DNA of 64,000 nucleotides from Pleurotus djamor (GCA_029747585.1 JAPEVF010000124.1:38370-102369); one strand, 5' to 3'. Positions 24,516 through 37,371 are shown, counted from the first letter of the stretch. The notes: generated from the sequence alone by a model not told the origin. Numbers and translations are program-made.

Positions 24516-25121
24516 ATGGCTGTATGTTCGCTTCCATAGCGTCGATTTTTGTCCTTCGAGCTGACTTTCCTCGCTATCAGTCTGGGTTTGGCTACTCCGG
24601 AGGTTCGGATACGGCCATTTGTTATTGCGTCAAGCTAATTGGATACTCGTAAACCTCGCAGGACGATCACGGTGTTTTGCCTACTGGCAGGAATTTTCCA
24701 AGGTGTGTTGCCTTGTACTTAAGCTCTAAACTTATACATGCGAAGGTGCTGACTATTGCTTGTTTGGGTGTCATTAGTGTTATGCACAAACCAGTAACCC
24801 GACGGAATGTCGTCCTCAGTCTGAGGATTACCTAGAATGCTTGCATCATCCGAAAGAAGTGCGTGGACTTTGCCCTATCCTGCACAATCATATTCCTAAC
24901 TGCCTTTAACCTCTATCCTTCACATTTCTTTCGCTCTGTCATGGCGAACGGATCCACCTACACTCCAGATTGCCCGCGCAAAAGCCGTCCAAGACGAATA
25001 CATCCGACAACTCGAACATAAAGCAAAGCACGACGGAAAGTCCGCTGATGCACTCGCTTCTGGAACGATTGTTGGCGTTGGTCTTATCCAGAGGGATAAA
25101 CCTGATGATTCGAAGAAGTGA
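24516..25121 (+). CDS. NDUFS5: NDUFS5-type complex I accessory subunit (twin CX9C)
   Basis: Small mitochondrial complex I subunit of the intermembrane space. The first coding exon is only six bases (MA). Later exons read SGFGYSG, GRSRCFAYWQEFSKCYAQT, NPTECRPQSEDYLECLHHPK and IARAKAVQDEYIRQLEHKAK, ending RDKPDDSKK. Two CX9C motifs are directly visible (C-FAYWQEFSK-C and C-RPQSEDYLE-C), the signature for Mia40-dependent import. Total length is about 100 residues, as expected. Four introns split it. U6 ends 252 bases upstream on the same strand. Confidence 0.92.
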
Positions 25122-26403
25122 ACTCTCAGCTCTTCTCCGGGTCCCGTTGATATTGAATTAGATTCCAATATCACTTTTTTTTCTGCTTCCCCCCACACGC
25201 CNTTTGTGATGGTGTCCATGAGATAAGTGTTCTTTTGTACTGCGTGAGTTCGTTTCTATTCTTCAGAATTCTTCGGCTTCGTAATGAGGAGGTGGAGAGA
25301 TGGGAGTGATAGACCGTGGTGAGTAGTTATGGTGCGTCTTTGTCATGACTCGACTAAGAATATACTAGACCTCGTCGCGTGTGTACTTCCTTCCAGGCTT
25401 GAACCCACTCGGGGTAACTTCTCTCGGAGTCCAGGTGCCCATCAAACTTTGCTTGCCTCCTAGCAGGAATCTCGACTCATCTACCGCTGGCATCCAAGTC
25501 TGTGAGAGTAAACACCCCGACTCCGTGGTTGGCGGTTCTAGCTTCGGTCTGTTGTTCGTCAACTACTGGTCTATTGTGGGAGACGATGCTGGTCTAATAT
25601 GGGAGACGATGCGCGCCCATCCGTCGGCTTCTTTCTACGGTCTCTGTCATTGGCTTCGCTCAATCCACCAATCTACGATGTGTATTCATTTAGGTCGCTT
25701 ATCCCCGCACAGGCTTGTTAACCGTAGTGGTGGGTTCCACATGCTGCGCCCTCCTGGGATATGTCTAGTCTCAGGGAACCTGGGACAATCCCAAACAGCT
25801 CTGTATGTTTTAGTCGTTGGTTACATATGGTGCATTTCCTCGGCCACTGGGCAAGAGGCCTCCTAGTTCGTGCATTGGATGATGGTATAGGTGGACGAAA
25901 GTATCCTATTGCGCCCGCGCCGCTGTCAGGCTTTAATATGACTCGTGTGCCACGGAATCTTGGTGTCAGTGGGCTCTGATGATGGCGCGATTTGTATGAG
26001 TCGGTATGGAGGAAGCGACCAGAATCAAACTTGCTACCGGAGGACCACCGCATGGACTGAGAGGTGACTTTGGACTCAGCGGCTCTTAGCGCCCATGATA
26101 TTTACGCCGGATGGGCGTGTCTGCACCCTAAATGGCCATCCATACCACTCGGAAACATGATAGTTCCTAAGCATATGGGACGGGAGAGGCCTTGCGACAT
26201 CCCCATGCTCCAAACGCTCCGAATCTTCAGCACGCTTGGGAAATGATTCAAATACCAAGAATTCCCAAGTCCCAATCAGTCAAGAAGCTTTNCCCCCCCC
26301 GAAGTTCCTTCTCCTCGTCTTTCGACGCCATCTTCCTTGCAGTTCCCCTCGTCGCTGGCTGTCCGCTCCGTAGGATAAGCCCACGTACAGACTGCTCTCC
26401 GAA
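25122..26403. other. Intergenic with a short tandem repeat
   Basis: No supportable gene. The 161-codon plus frame at 25381-25866 and minus frames at 25365-25562 and 25718-26053 show no motif. A 23-base unit is repeated twice in tandem at 25567-25612 with two mismatches, around GGGAGACGATGC. An N followed by eight C at 26292 marks an uncertain homopolymer. Confidence 0.5.
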
Positions 26404-29400
26404 ATGATGTCTGAAAAGAAGACTAGCGATGACGTTGTGATGCCCGAGGTCCAACGCACCCATTCATCCAGCGTGGATTACCCGAACGAGAAGCTGGAAC
26501 GTGGTATCGAGGAACACATCGACACTTTTGACGATCACGATGTGTGAGTGCTCGCCGCTTGCTGAGATGGTGAAGGGTCGTTCATAGTCGGGATTTCAAT
26601 AGCACCAAACCGTTCCCCATCGACCCCGACGAACCGGAAGAGACCCATCAACTCACTTTCAGGTATGCAAACTACGTTGGATGTGCGATATACCGTCTCA
26701 ATCATATCTTTTTTCCCCAGGGCGCTATTTGTTGGGTCGGTTCTCGGTGCTGTCGGTATGTTCGATCAACCCTGGCCATTACCACTTGAAATAACACCGT
26801 AAATTAGTTGGTGCCTCCAATATCTACCTCGGTCTCAAGACTGTGAGACCCCACTGTGTAATGAGCTTGCAGCTTAGTATTGACACAATACTTTGCAGGG
26901 ATTCACCTTCGGCCCCCAACTTTTCGGAGCCATCTTCGGTTTCGCCATCTTGAAGCCCTTCGCCAGGATAATACCGGAGTCGGGCATCCTTGGTCGTTTC
27001 CTTGGTGGCTCATTTGGTCCTAAGGAGAATTGTACCGTCCAGAGGTAAGTAATGCCCACCAATATGAACGATACCCGACTAACTCGCCTCCAGTGCTGCT
27101 ACTGGTAAATTCTCAATCTATCCTCGAAATTGGGTTGAAGGCCTAACCGTAGTCTTCAGCATCTGGTGGCCTTGGGATTCTCTTCGTCTCTGCCGTTCCC
27201 GCCATGTACCGATTGGGCTTGCTCTCGGAGCTCCCCCAACAAGATGTCGGAAAGCTTATCGCCCTTACGACCTGCGCTGGCTTCTTTGGCGTGTTCTTCG
27301 TCATCCCTCTGAGACGATACTACATCATCAAGCAGAAGTTGACTTTCCCTACTCCCGCTGCCACCGCGTACACCATCCGTTCCTTGCATAACGGCCGAAC
27401 TGGTGCCATCTCTGCCAAGAAGAAGTCGCTCGCCCTCTTGTACACCTTCATCGTTACTTTCGTCTACAAGGTTATGACTGGATATGCTCCTGGTGTTGTG
27501 CGTATATTCCTTCCGTATCTCTGTGCATTCTTGGTAACCATTCTATCTAGATCTATGACTGGCACATTGGTTGGACTCTTTTCCGACTTGGTTTCACAAG
27601 CATCATCTCGTTGGAAAACTATGGATGGTGGATTGAGTGTGCGTAATTTGTTCTGGTCTTCTATTGCCATCATTACTCATTTTGCCATACTACAGTCACT
27701 CCTGCCTTCTGTACGTCTTTCAGATCGTACCGGTCAGTTTATGATTATTTATACCCTTTCTAGATGGTGCCGGTATGTTGTCTGGTCTCAACGCCAGTTG
27801 GAGTTTCTGTATGTCTATACTTCTTCACTGAGAGTTGATAAGCTTATCTTTCACGTTAGTTGGTGGATCCGTTCTCGCTTGGGGCATCAGTGCGTAACTC
27901 ATTACAATTCCTCTCGCCCTGTTACTTACGGCCGTTAGTCGCACCCTCCCTCGTCAAGAATGGTCTTGCCGTTGGCGTTGCTGTCAGCGAGGAATTCCCC
28001 GAATTGATGTCGTACAACGCCTTGTCCTTCTCCGACCCAACCCGTTACGTCACTTCGCCCTCGCCACGTTACTGGCTTCTCTGGCCTGGTGTCCTCGTCA
28101 TGTTGGTCTACTCCTTCACGGATATCTTCGTCAGTCTTCTGCCCTTCTTTGCCAGTACGTGTACCCCCCAACCATATGCTTGATATCAACTGACTTCGTC
28201 GCTTAGGCTTGGCCAAGCCCGGTGCTCTCAGTGGTTTGAACCCAAGAACCTGGGTTGGAAGTCGCGAACTTGATCCAGAAGATGAAGATCAAACCCCGAT
28301 GGAAGACAGAATCCCATTCTCCTGGTGGTCTATTGGTCTCTTCTTGAGCACCGTCATGTGCTGCGCCATCCTTGCTACCCAGTTCCACATGAATGTCGGC
28401 GAAGCCATCTTGGCTCTTCTCCTTGGTTTCCTCTTCTCTTTCATCGGTGTGCAGAGTTCCGGTCAGACAGATGTTAACCCTGTCAGCACTGTCGCCAAGG
28501 TTAGTCGTCTTGCTTTGGCCGTTTTCGATCGGCTTACTCACGCTGCGATGCGAAATCATAGGCTTCTCAACTCATCTTTGGTGGTATTGGCAAAGGTTCT
28601 GGCATGCCCCAGGAAACCGGTCAGATGTTCAATCTTACGGCTGGTGTCATTGCTGCCGGTTCTGCTGCTCAAGCCTCCGATATGACGGGTGATTTGAAGA
28701 CGGGTTACCTCCTCCGGGCCAAGCCCCGCAACCAGTTTGTTGCTCAGCTTGTCGGCTCAGTCGTCGCTGTGTTCTTGACCACTGGATTGTTCATCCTCTT
28801 CACCACCGCTACACCTTGCATCATGTGAGTTCGCGTGGTCTTCTGGAGGAAGTATGGTTATTGACGTGACCGTTCTCAGCAACCCGCCAGCAAGTGGACA
28901 ATGCACTTACGGCGCTCCCTCCGTCTCTGCTTGGGCTGCTGTCGCTATTGCTGTCTCCGCCCCTAGCTTGCGTACGTTTTCATTCACTTGGCCGAGGTGG
29001 GCTTCTCGTTGACTGACGGAACCATTCAGCCATCCCCCCTTCGTCTGGCTACACCGCTATCGGTCTATCCATCGCTGCTGCCCTCACTGTCTTTATCAAG
29101 CACTACCTCATCCCCAAGAAGTGGCAAGGGTATGTTCCCAACTGGAACGCCATCGGTCTCGCCTTCGTCGTTCCCCAGGTCTTCTACTCTATCGCCATGT
29201 ATGTCGCTTTCCTTGCCTCATCAGATTGCGTTTCCTGACCCATGTTCGTGATATCTAGGGCTGTTGGCTCCTCAGTCAACTACTTCTGGCTCAAGCGCAA
29301 CCCTGCTGGATACGACATGTACATGTTCGCTATCGCTGCTGGTCTCCTCGCTGGTGAGGGTCTTGGTGGTGTCTTCCAAGCTCTCCTTGCCGTCGCTGGT

Positions 29401-29515
29401 GTTGATGGTGGCAGTAAGTCTTCTCGTCTTTTTCGTTTTTCCTTCGTTTATCTAAGTTTCCTGCCTAGAATTCGGAACCGTCATTGGATGCCCTGGCATG
29501 GAATTCTGCGGTTAA
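26404..29515 (+). CDS. Oligopeptide transporter (OPT family)
   Basis: Plasma-membrane proton-coupled transporter of small peptides or related solutes. Met at 26404 (a second at 26407) is followed by an acidic cytosolic N-terminus (DDVVMPEVQRTHSSSVDYPN). The first membrane segments come next: LTFRALFVGSVLGAV, GASNIYLGLKTGFTFGPQLF and GAIFGFAILKPFARIIPESG. Later blocks include NCTVQSAATASGGLGILFVS, TTCAGFFGVFFVIPLRRYYI, KLTFPTPAATAYTIRSLHNG and YVPNWNAIGLAFVVPQVFYS. The protein ends GTVIGCPGMEFCG, the conserved OPT tail. At least twelve introns of about 50-70 nt interrupt the gene; many borders between 27.5 and 28.2 kb are approximate. Substrate cannot be deduced. Confidence 0.92.
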
Positions 29516-29812
29516 GCGTTTCCTTTCCACAACCCGCTCCTCAATGGTTTTTTCTTGGTGTATCCATCATCCCAACTTCATGCCAAATTTTCTGTGCTAC
29601 CCTTTTTAATAATGTAATCTCCGTAGTAGCTTCTCCTCATCGTTTAACTTTTTGGCGTTTCGTTTCTCTGAGGCTCCCCATCTGTGTANCGACCCCGCTT
29701 ATGTGCATTTTAGTGAGTAGAGTAGATTACTTACCTACGACTGTATTCCAGAATTTCAACAGATATCCAAACTCTCCTCGTTTTGAGTGGACCCTGAAGG
29801 CCTGACACGCTG

Positions 29813-31481
29813 ATGGGCCTCTCGCTTGGCTGGGAGTTTTTCGATAACTTCGGCACAAGAATGACTACCCGAAATCCTCAACGCATTTACTCTCTCCAGT
29901 CATACAACCGGAAACCACAAACAGTCCCCACTGACCCGCTCAATCCATGGGGCGCCCATCCATTCTTCCAACGCCGTAGGAAAATCATCAACATACCACA
30001 AGACGTTATCAACGATATCTTCGACTTTCTCGAGTCCAATACTCCCTCGCTGAAGAACGCGTCACTCGTTTGTCATTCGTGGTGGCAGCCATGCAAAACT
30101 AGACTTTTCAAATCTGTTCGGTTTTTGTTGGATGTTTCGGATGTGTATAGAGGCGTGCATCCGAGGTACAGAATCAGGCTTCATAAGCCTGAAGAGGTAT
30201 ACGCTAATTTGACGAGGCTTGACTTGCTGGGGCTGGTACGACACCTCGAGGTTCGGATAATAGATGGCAAGAGGGCCCATATGAGAATTGTTGAGTCATT
30301 CGGTTCCTTCTACGAATCGAAACCCCAACGCGAAGAGGTCACGCTCCCCGTCGACACTCGGTTCTTAGGATCGTTCAGCAACCTCGAGACATTTACCGTC
30401 TACCTTCAGCTACGATGGGAGTCGCTACAAATGCTACCGGTCACAGGCATGCATCAAAGCCAGGTGGCGTTTGGCGACGCGTTGAAAAGGATTCCTCTGA
30501 TCCTTACTAGCGTAAATGACTCCAAAACGCCTGGGGTTCACTCGAAGAGAACTCTACTCAAATTCGCCCCTTCTCTGAAGCGCGTAATCGTCAAGGTCGT
30601 AGCACCCTCAACTGGCGAACCGTTCATACACCTACTCGTTCCCCGCGATGCCTTGCTCTACCCTCGAGAGAGACCGAAGGGCGATGATGAAAATACAAAC
30701 AGGGTACTCAGCTACCATCTTGATGAGATTCATTTCGAGGCTTCATCTGCGACATCTCTCTTCAATTTGTTGGCGCAGAAGGCTCTGGACATGGACGGTG
30801 GCTCGGTGCAAATCCTCCTCGACCGCCTTCGCATCCTCTCCTTGATGCGTGTAGGCTGTTTAGGTGGTTTGGCCGGTGTCAACTCCATGTTACTGAAATG
30901 TGCTGGGTCCATAGAGAGAATATCATTGGCTATCGGAACATTGGATGTCGACGCTTGTAAGTTTGCTACCATGCCACCTACAATGAACTATTGCTTATGG
31001 ACCCTCCTTAGATATTCCAGTGTTGGATTTGCATAAGCTACCTCGTTTGAAGTGCCTGACGCTCACGAAGATACCCCCAAACTATCCGTCACACACTATC
31101 GTGAACTCCCTCCAACAAATTGGCATCTCCGAGTTGAAGTCAGTATCCTTTGAGTTCTTCGTCAGCCCAGAAAACATAAACGTGCCTAATTCCGATCCCC
31201 ATCCCTCTATCGCATCCACCGACCTTGCCAAGGTCATCTCTCAAATATTCGCTGAATGGTCCCAACTTGATGACGCGCTTTGTCGTTTGGCTTCTACTGG
31301 AACATTGCGTGAGGTGACACTCAAAATCACAGCTCTCGTTGGCGGCCATCTCGATTCAAGCGTCATGCCCTCGATCAAAGAGCAGCTTTTGCCGAAGCTG
31401 GCTGTCGCCAAAGTTCGACTCTTGACGAGCACGGACACCCAAGACTGGCATTGTCGCTGCTGCTTGGATTTCCATCAATGA
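29813..31481 (+). CDS. F-box-like protein
   Basis: Probable substrate receptor of an SCF ubiquitin ligase. An F-box-like segment lies at about residues 58-105: NIPQDVINDIFDFLESN, then LKNASLVCHSWWQPCKTRLF. The rest looks like degenerate leucine-rich-repeat material (LTRLDLLGLVRHLEV, FSNLETFTVYLQLRW, KLPRLKCLTLTKIP), as in the large families of divergent agaricomycete F-box proteins. One intron of about 60 nt lies near 30958-31018. The start may be Met at 29813 or Met at 29861. Target unknown. Confidence 0.75.
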
Positions 31482-32203
31482 ACACAATGCCCCACTGTCT
31501 CGGGTTTTCCCTCGTGTCTCTCACTTTCAAATTGAGCGGCGTCGGTTGATGGCTTTCTCAAGCTGACCGGCTCCACCTTGCTAGTAAGCTGGGTGTGAGA
31601 CTTGTTGACGCCTTTTGTGTAGCCCACACGAATACAAACTCGCTGAACCTATCACCGGCGTTTCGAAACCCAGAGAGGCCAGTTCACGCTGGACCCGACT
31701 ACATCCCTGTACGCGGTGGCTATTCTTGCCTTCCCTTGTAGTCGGCCACTCGCATTGCGCTTGTTATTATTATCTCCATTTCCTACATCCCCTGAACCCT
31801 CGCCTCAAGGCCAAACCTCCACCACTAGCGCAATATCGCTGGACGTGTCCTTGCCGTTTCACCACGAAACATGTCAACACCCTTGCTCTATGACCACAAT
31901 TACCCTCAGCAACCCACTTCTTCCCCTAACAATGCCTGTTCCGCTATGCCACAATTGGGTCGCCATGCCCCATTTTAGTCCTTTGTAATTCTCTATTGTC
32001 GTCCATTTATGGCAACTTCGCCCGGAACAAGTTCATCCACATGCCCTGGTGGCTAGCATTGTCTTGCCCATCGTTACTACAGTCGCCACTCTTCGTCAAG
32101 AACCCTCGCCATATATATAATGGCCATGGACCCACTCTCTTCATATAGTCCCTACCTCATACTCATACGAAAAGCACCATCCCACCCCGAAGACCAATAG
32201 ACC
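31482..32203. other. Intergenic with TATA element
   Basis: No supportable gene. A TATA-like ATATATATAA lies at 32111-32120, about 85 bases before the start codon of the next gene, and probably sets its promoter. Confidence 0.55.
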
Positions 32204-33576
32204 ATGAATCATCGAATCATCAATGGCGGCCCTCGATTCGCAACTGGGCGACCGTTCACAAAACCATCGCCGCTGTTGCCATCACATTCGAGTCCACGTA
32301 TGGCCGCCGATACTGTCGATCCGAACAAAGACTTCGCCTGCACCACACCGCCGCCTCTGGGGCTAGACGCGCCGGCGTTCTTCTATCGTGACCATGTTTC
32401 GTCCGTGTCCTTGAAGGATGAAAACGTCAGAGCTCTCTGGAAATCTGAGAAGGATTTCGAAGCACCTGGGAGCGATTTCTCTTCCGCTTCAACATCCACC
32501 TATGATGAAGACCTCGAATTAGTGCCCTCCAATGCGAGCGCGACCGCCACCTTGCAGTCGTTGGGACCATATCAAACAACTCACGAAAAGGCGTTAATCG
32601 CTTGGGAGCTCCACCAAGACATTCTTCGCCAGAAGCTAGATGCGTATGGATTGAAGTCACTCAACCCCAAAGCTTCCGAATTTGTTCCTCAGAACAGCCC
32701 TTCCGTCGCCACTTTTGACCATCCTACTTTGCCGCCTGGGTCTTTGCCTTGCTGGTTTCCTTTCTTCGAGCAGGTCACCCAAAGTCCCACCGAAGACATT
32801 CCGCGGATGAAGCGAGAGGCTAGGAGCCTTGTCAGGTCGGTCGCTTGGAATTCACAGAGTATAACTGAGTTGGCACAACACCTCTGTTGGACCGGCTCGA
32901 ACTGCGATGGGGATAAGCACACATTTTTCCTTGCACGCTTCTCTGTGTATCTGTCAGAAGAACTCAAAGAACATTACGGCCGCGAACTTGCGCGCGAATT
33001 CCTATGGCACCTTCGCGAATGTTGCTTGGGAACGTATCAAGCATTCTGGGACTTGGTGCGTTTACCACGGATTATATCTCATTCTCATTCTAATCCCCTT
33101 CTCAGACTTCCCCTCAAGCCATCTCATTCCAGACTGCCAATGCCTTGTATATCCGTTCCGCCCTCTGTCTGACCACCTTCATTGGTGATCTCTTCAAATG
33201 TGGTCTTCTCTGCGCTTTTCAGACGATGACTTGCATTCGTATATTGGTCGGGAACTCAATCTCCCTACATCATCTCGAAGCATTGTCCAGCCTCGTTATG
33301 CACGCAGGGAAGGACTTGTGGTACACTCATCCCTCAGAGGTCACGTCTAGTGAAGGTGCTCTCACCGTGCTCCCCATTCAGGCTGCAAGGGCGATGATGG
33401 TCAAATTCAAGAAGGATCTGTCCCTGCAGTTGGCGAAAATAGGCAGTGCCGCTGATTGTCGCCTCGGGTCTGAACCTTCGGTCAAGGATGTCTCAAAGCT
33501 TCACTCGAGGCCGGAATCCGAAGTCTTGCTACAAAAAATGTGGGAGGTTCTCGAAGGCTGGCTTCAGACCAAGTGA
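32204..33576 (+). CDS. PAM2-containing MIF4G-like protein
   Basis: Probable mRNA-associated adaptor. A disordered N-terminus of about 145 residues leads to the PAM2 motif KSLNPKASEFVP (residues about 150-162). It fits the consensus LNxxAxEFxP, which binds the MLLE domain of poly(A)-binding protein. The helical remainder (CWFPFFEQVTQSP, SLVRSVAWNSQSITELAQHL, FLARFSVYLSEELKEHYGRE, and after an intron FIGDLFKCGLLCAFQTMTCI and LSSLVMHAGKDLW) has the repeat pattern of a MIF4G HEAT domain, where the F-x-GDLFK helix is characteristic. PAM2 plus MIF4G is the layout of animal PAIP1. The intron after YQAFWDL is about 80 nt and its exact borders are approximate. Confidence 0.75.
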
Positions 33577-33870
33577 AGTTTCACGTCAACCCGACGACTC
33601 GCGGTTTCAGTTCGTTTTGGACTCTGGCACTATGCAACTGCCATTATGTACCTTATTCCTCTTATCTACACTCTATGTGCCTGTCAGTCGATTTATGCCA
33701 TTATGACCATTAGGTTTTCTATGACCGTCAATCTGTCCCCCTGTGACTAGGGGATAACCCTGTGAGACCATCACTACCCGGGTTTAAGTTGTTCGACATC
33801 AAATCCTCCCCATGACCTTGCTCTAAATGGTCAGCCGTATGCCTATAGGTGCTTTACCCACGACTGGGGA

Positions 33871-33877
33871 TATATAA
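33871..33877 (+). promoter_or_regulatory. TATA box of the dehydratase gene
   Basis: TATATAA lies 35-41 bases upstream of the ATG at 33912, in a position that would give a very short 5' UTR. Confidence 0.5.
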
Positions 33878-33911
33878 GACCATGCGACCGCATTGGTGGG
33901 TCTGAATCACA

Positions 33912-35476
33912 ATGTCCCCAAGTCTTATACGCAAGCTCGAGGTAGTTGCTCCATATCTCTCGTGCCAGGGTCACGGACCTCTTACTATTTTGACTCAGAT
34001 ATTTCGTCTACCACCTCGATGGCTCTTTGTGCGTGTAGAAACGGAAGACGGATACGTTGGATGGGGTGAAGGAACCCTTGAGGGCCATACAGAAGCCGTT
34101 GAGGGTGCCTTTAACGACCTACGCTCGCGGTTCGTCGGCCAGGACGCTGACAACATACAAGATATCTGGCAAGCAGCGTACAGGGCGCGATTTTACAGGG
34201 GTGGGCCAGTTCTTATGGTAAGTGTGTTACCATTGTCGCCACGACCAATTCTTAAACCATATGTACAGTCTGCACTGTCTGGTCTGGATATCGCATTATG
34301 GGATATCAAAGGCAAGAAGCTCGGTGTGCCTGTATGGCAGCTTCTTGGCGGTAAGGTGCGAGATCGCATCAAAGTCTATGGATGGATTGGAGGAGATAGT
34401 CCAGACGACGTTTACAATGCTGCTGTTACTCGCAAAGAGCAGGGATTCACTGCAGTTAAGATGAACGCCGTAGGGCCAACTTCATGGCTCGACACCCCTA
34501 CACTTCTCACCGAGGCAGCTGCTCGAGTAGACCAAGTCAGAAAAACGGGTCTCGATGTTGGTGTCGATTTCCATGGTAGACTGCACAAAGGCATGGCCAA
34601 GCAGCTAGCCAAACTCCTCGAACCTCATGGTCTCCTTTTCCTGGAAGGTAGTGCCCTGATACACGCTACCATCCAACTCGCTGCTCATTCAGATCGTCTT
34701 AGAGCCTCTGCTTCCTACTCAACCCGAAGAAATTGCTGATTTAGCACGCATGACATCCACTCCCATTGCCCTCGGCGAGCGTTTATATACTCGCAATGAC
34801 TTCCGCCCTTATCTCGAACGAAGGGCCATTGATATCGCTCAGCCAGATGTACCTCTTGCTTGGCGTCGTTTTTCTCGGATCCGTTTCTCAAACTTTGAAT
34901 AGGTTTCCCATTGCGGTGGCATCAGTGAACTCCATCGACTGGCTTCGATGACCGAAACCTATGATGTCGGCCTCGCTCCCCATTGTCCCCTTGGACCTGT
35001 TGCACTTGCCGCGTGCATGCAAGTTGCTACCTCTGCACCCAATTGTACGTCGAATCCGCAGCAACTTTCCGGGTCAGATGCTAATGGGCAACAGTCGTTA
35101 TCCAGGAGATGAGTTGGAAGGTTCTTCTCTGTTGTCTTTCGTCCCCTTCCAATAGCTAACCGGACATCGATCTCCTAGATTCACTACAACGTATCCACGA
35201 CCGAAGGTGATGAAGCTGATCTATACACTTACTTGAAGGACCCCTCTGTCTTCGCCATTGAAAACGGTTATATCGCTATTCTTCAACGTGAGTTATTATC
35301 TCATGACCTTCACCAACATCTATATTCATCTCACTCTGTGATCCCAAGGCCCAGGGATAGGAATTGAGATCAATGAAAATCTGGTTCGTGAAGTGGCTGC
35401 GAAACACTTTGTTCAGCAGGCACCGTGGACGAATCCCGTTTGGCGAGGAAAGGATGGTAGTATAATTGAATGGTAG
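33912..35476 (+). CDS. Galactonate-dehydratase-type enzyme (mandelate racemase/enolase superfamily)
   Basis: Cytosolic metal-dependent sugar-acid dehydratase. The N-terminal capping domain reads [20 protein letters not shown] and [20 protein letters not shown]. The barrel carries [28 protein letters not shown], and the metal ligand plus base of the DFH motif in [10 protein letters not shown]. Further ligands fit LEEPLLP and [10 protein letters not shown]. The catalytic His lies in [15 protein letters not shown]. It ends [11 protein letters not shown]. This order (D-x-H, E, E, His) matches bacterial D-galactonate dehydratase rather than the mandelate racemase K-x-K type. Several introns fall after 34.2 kb. 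Substrate is an inference; fungal relatives handle galacturonate or galactonate derivatives. Confidence 0.87.
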
Positions 35477-35771
35477 TTCACACATCACGAACTGTCAACC
35501 TCCTACACTGTCAACCCCATCATTCTCGGACACTTTCTGCCGTGATTTGTAAGTTATAGCATCAGTCGAGTTCTTCACTCCATCCAAGTTTGGCATCAAA
35601 GGTTCGTCGCTTCCCATCACCTCTCAGTACGCGAGTACTCAATCATGAATAGATACCTGTGCTCTTTTTCACTCAAAGGATACCCCAGGTCATCACAATG
35701 TTCGGCGTCGGAAGACCCAACCTAGTTTTCTACTTATATACAAGCCGACATGCTATTCTCCATCCCTTGGG

Positions 35772-37308
35772 ATGGCCACGGTGTCACTTCTTTCAGTGCT
35801 GTTTTCTTTCTCCATACACTTCACATTCGTTCATTCAATACTTCAAAACCTCACTATCGACGATTCCAATGGCGATCCTATAAATGGACAGAAGATCAGT
35901 TACTCTCCGGCTGATGCATGGAATTCTGGTGCATGCACGCATTGTGATCCCCAACCTGATTCCCAGAGGGCATTCAGCGTAAGTAATTTGCCACAAACAC
36001 TGTGATGCATCAGAATGTCTTCACGTAGCTCTATAGGGTACTTGGACAGAAGGTACTTATACCTTTTCTCAAGACCTTCAAAATAAACACGCCGGAACAC
36101 CCATCAGTGCTTCTGTCTCGTTCTTTGGTAGACCATCCTCTATCTCCTCATCAGTGCATCATATTGAAGATCTTTGCTCCAGGTACTGCGGTCTATGTAT
36201 TTTGCATCATAGCACAAACGCGTGATAGTCTTGACGGCGGCTCGAACATGCTCTTTTATGTCGATGACGAGCTTCGGGGTAGCTTTGTACAGCCAGCTTC
36301 CGATAATTCTGGTTTCATTTATAACACCTGCGTTTTCTCTGCGACGGGGCTGGCTGGTAGCACGCATAAGCTGATGATATCAGATAGTGAGCCAGGTAGC
36401 TCTCGAGTGATCCTCGACTACATACTCTACACGTAAGTCCCCTTTCGTATTTCTCGAATTCCAGAGCTCGCCTTCATTGAGCTCTTTTCAGTCAAGACGA
36501 CGGGAGATTAGGACCTCCGAACCAACCCCAACCAAATCCACCAGTGACGCAAGTGTTGCCAGCACCGTCAACCAGCAAGGCATCGATTTCACTCCGCGTG
36601 TCCGACCGCGCTACTTCCAGGTCATCTACCCTCAGTCAACTCTCATCAACCTTGGTACCTAAAAGTACCAGATCATCGACTCCAATCGTTGCCACTGGGA
36701 TCACTGCTACATCATCCTCATCTTCACCATCTTCACCTTCACCCTCATTTTCTACTAGCTCGTCGACATTGACTCAACCTCAACCCTCACCCTCTACCAC
36801 GAGATCTGGTGGAACATCGCCACCCTTGGAGTCCAGAATAGACCGAAGTGAGCCAAGCCGGACAGGACCTTCACCAGGAAAGGTTGCAGGCGCAGTCTTT
36901 GGGGGTATATCGGCTCTGGCACTCATCGTCATAATTGGGCTGTGCCATCTTCGCTTCCGAAAGCGACCTCAATCACTTGCATCTCAATTGCCTGAATCAC
37001 CTGTGTCCATCAGCAGGCTGTTACCTCCCAACTCTCCTTTACCATCAACACAACCTCTTGATATCCTTGATCAATTGAGTATTCATTCCCCTAACTCCGA
37101 CTCTGTTGAGCCCGTTGCTAGACCCTCTGTTGGTGCTGTCGCTGGAGAGAGGTCGTCTTCATTGCATGGGGCGTACGCGGACAACAATCTTCCACCTTAT
37201 GGTGTTATACCTAGACGACTTCCTTTACAGATAACAAAGGTTTACCATGTTAGGCCCACTAGTCAAGGGCCAGTTACAACTACGTATCATACCGCATCTT
37301 CGACGTAG
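35772..37308 (+). CDS. Single-pass membrane protein with secreted beta-rich ectodomain
   Basis: No named family recognised; this domain plan is common in Agaricomycetes. Signal peptide SLLSVLFSFSIHFTFVHS is followed by an ectodomain (LQNLTIDDSNGDPINGQKIS, CTHCDPQPDSQRAFSGTWTE, TAVYVFCIIAQTRDSLDGGS, LFYVDDELRGSF, HKLMISDSEPGSSRVILDYI) that resembles a jelly-roll carbohydrate-binding fold. Next is a long Ser/Thr/Pro stalk, then a transmembrane helix (GAVFGGISALALIVIIGLCH) with basic stop-transfer FRKRPQ, and a cytosolic tail of about 110 residues. Three introns split the ectodomain. It could be a cell-wall sensor, but this is inference. Confidence 0.7.
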
Positions 37309-37371
37309 TTGTACGGACGCGTAGATTCCACCTATTTATTATTTTCGCGCGAAGGAAAAAGCAAAAGATCC

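Noticed and set aside
26026..26060. tRNA-like T-arm on the minus strand
   Set aside because: The flanking bases do not form a 5-bp T stem, and no acceptor or anticodon arm follows.
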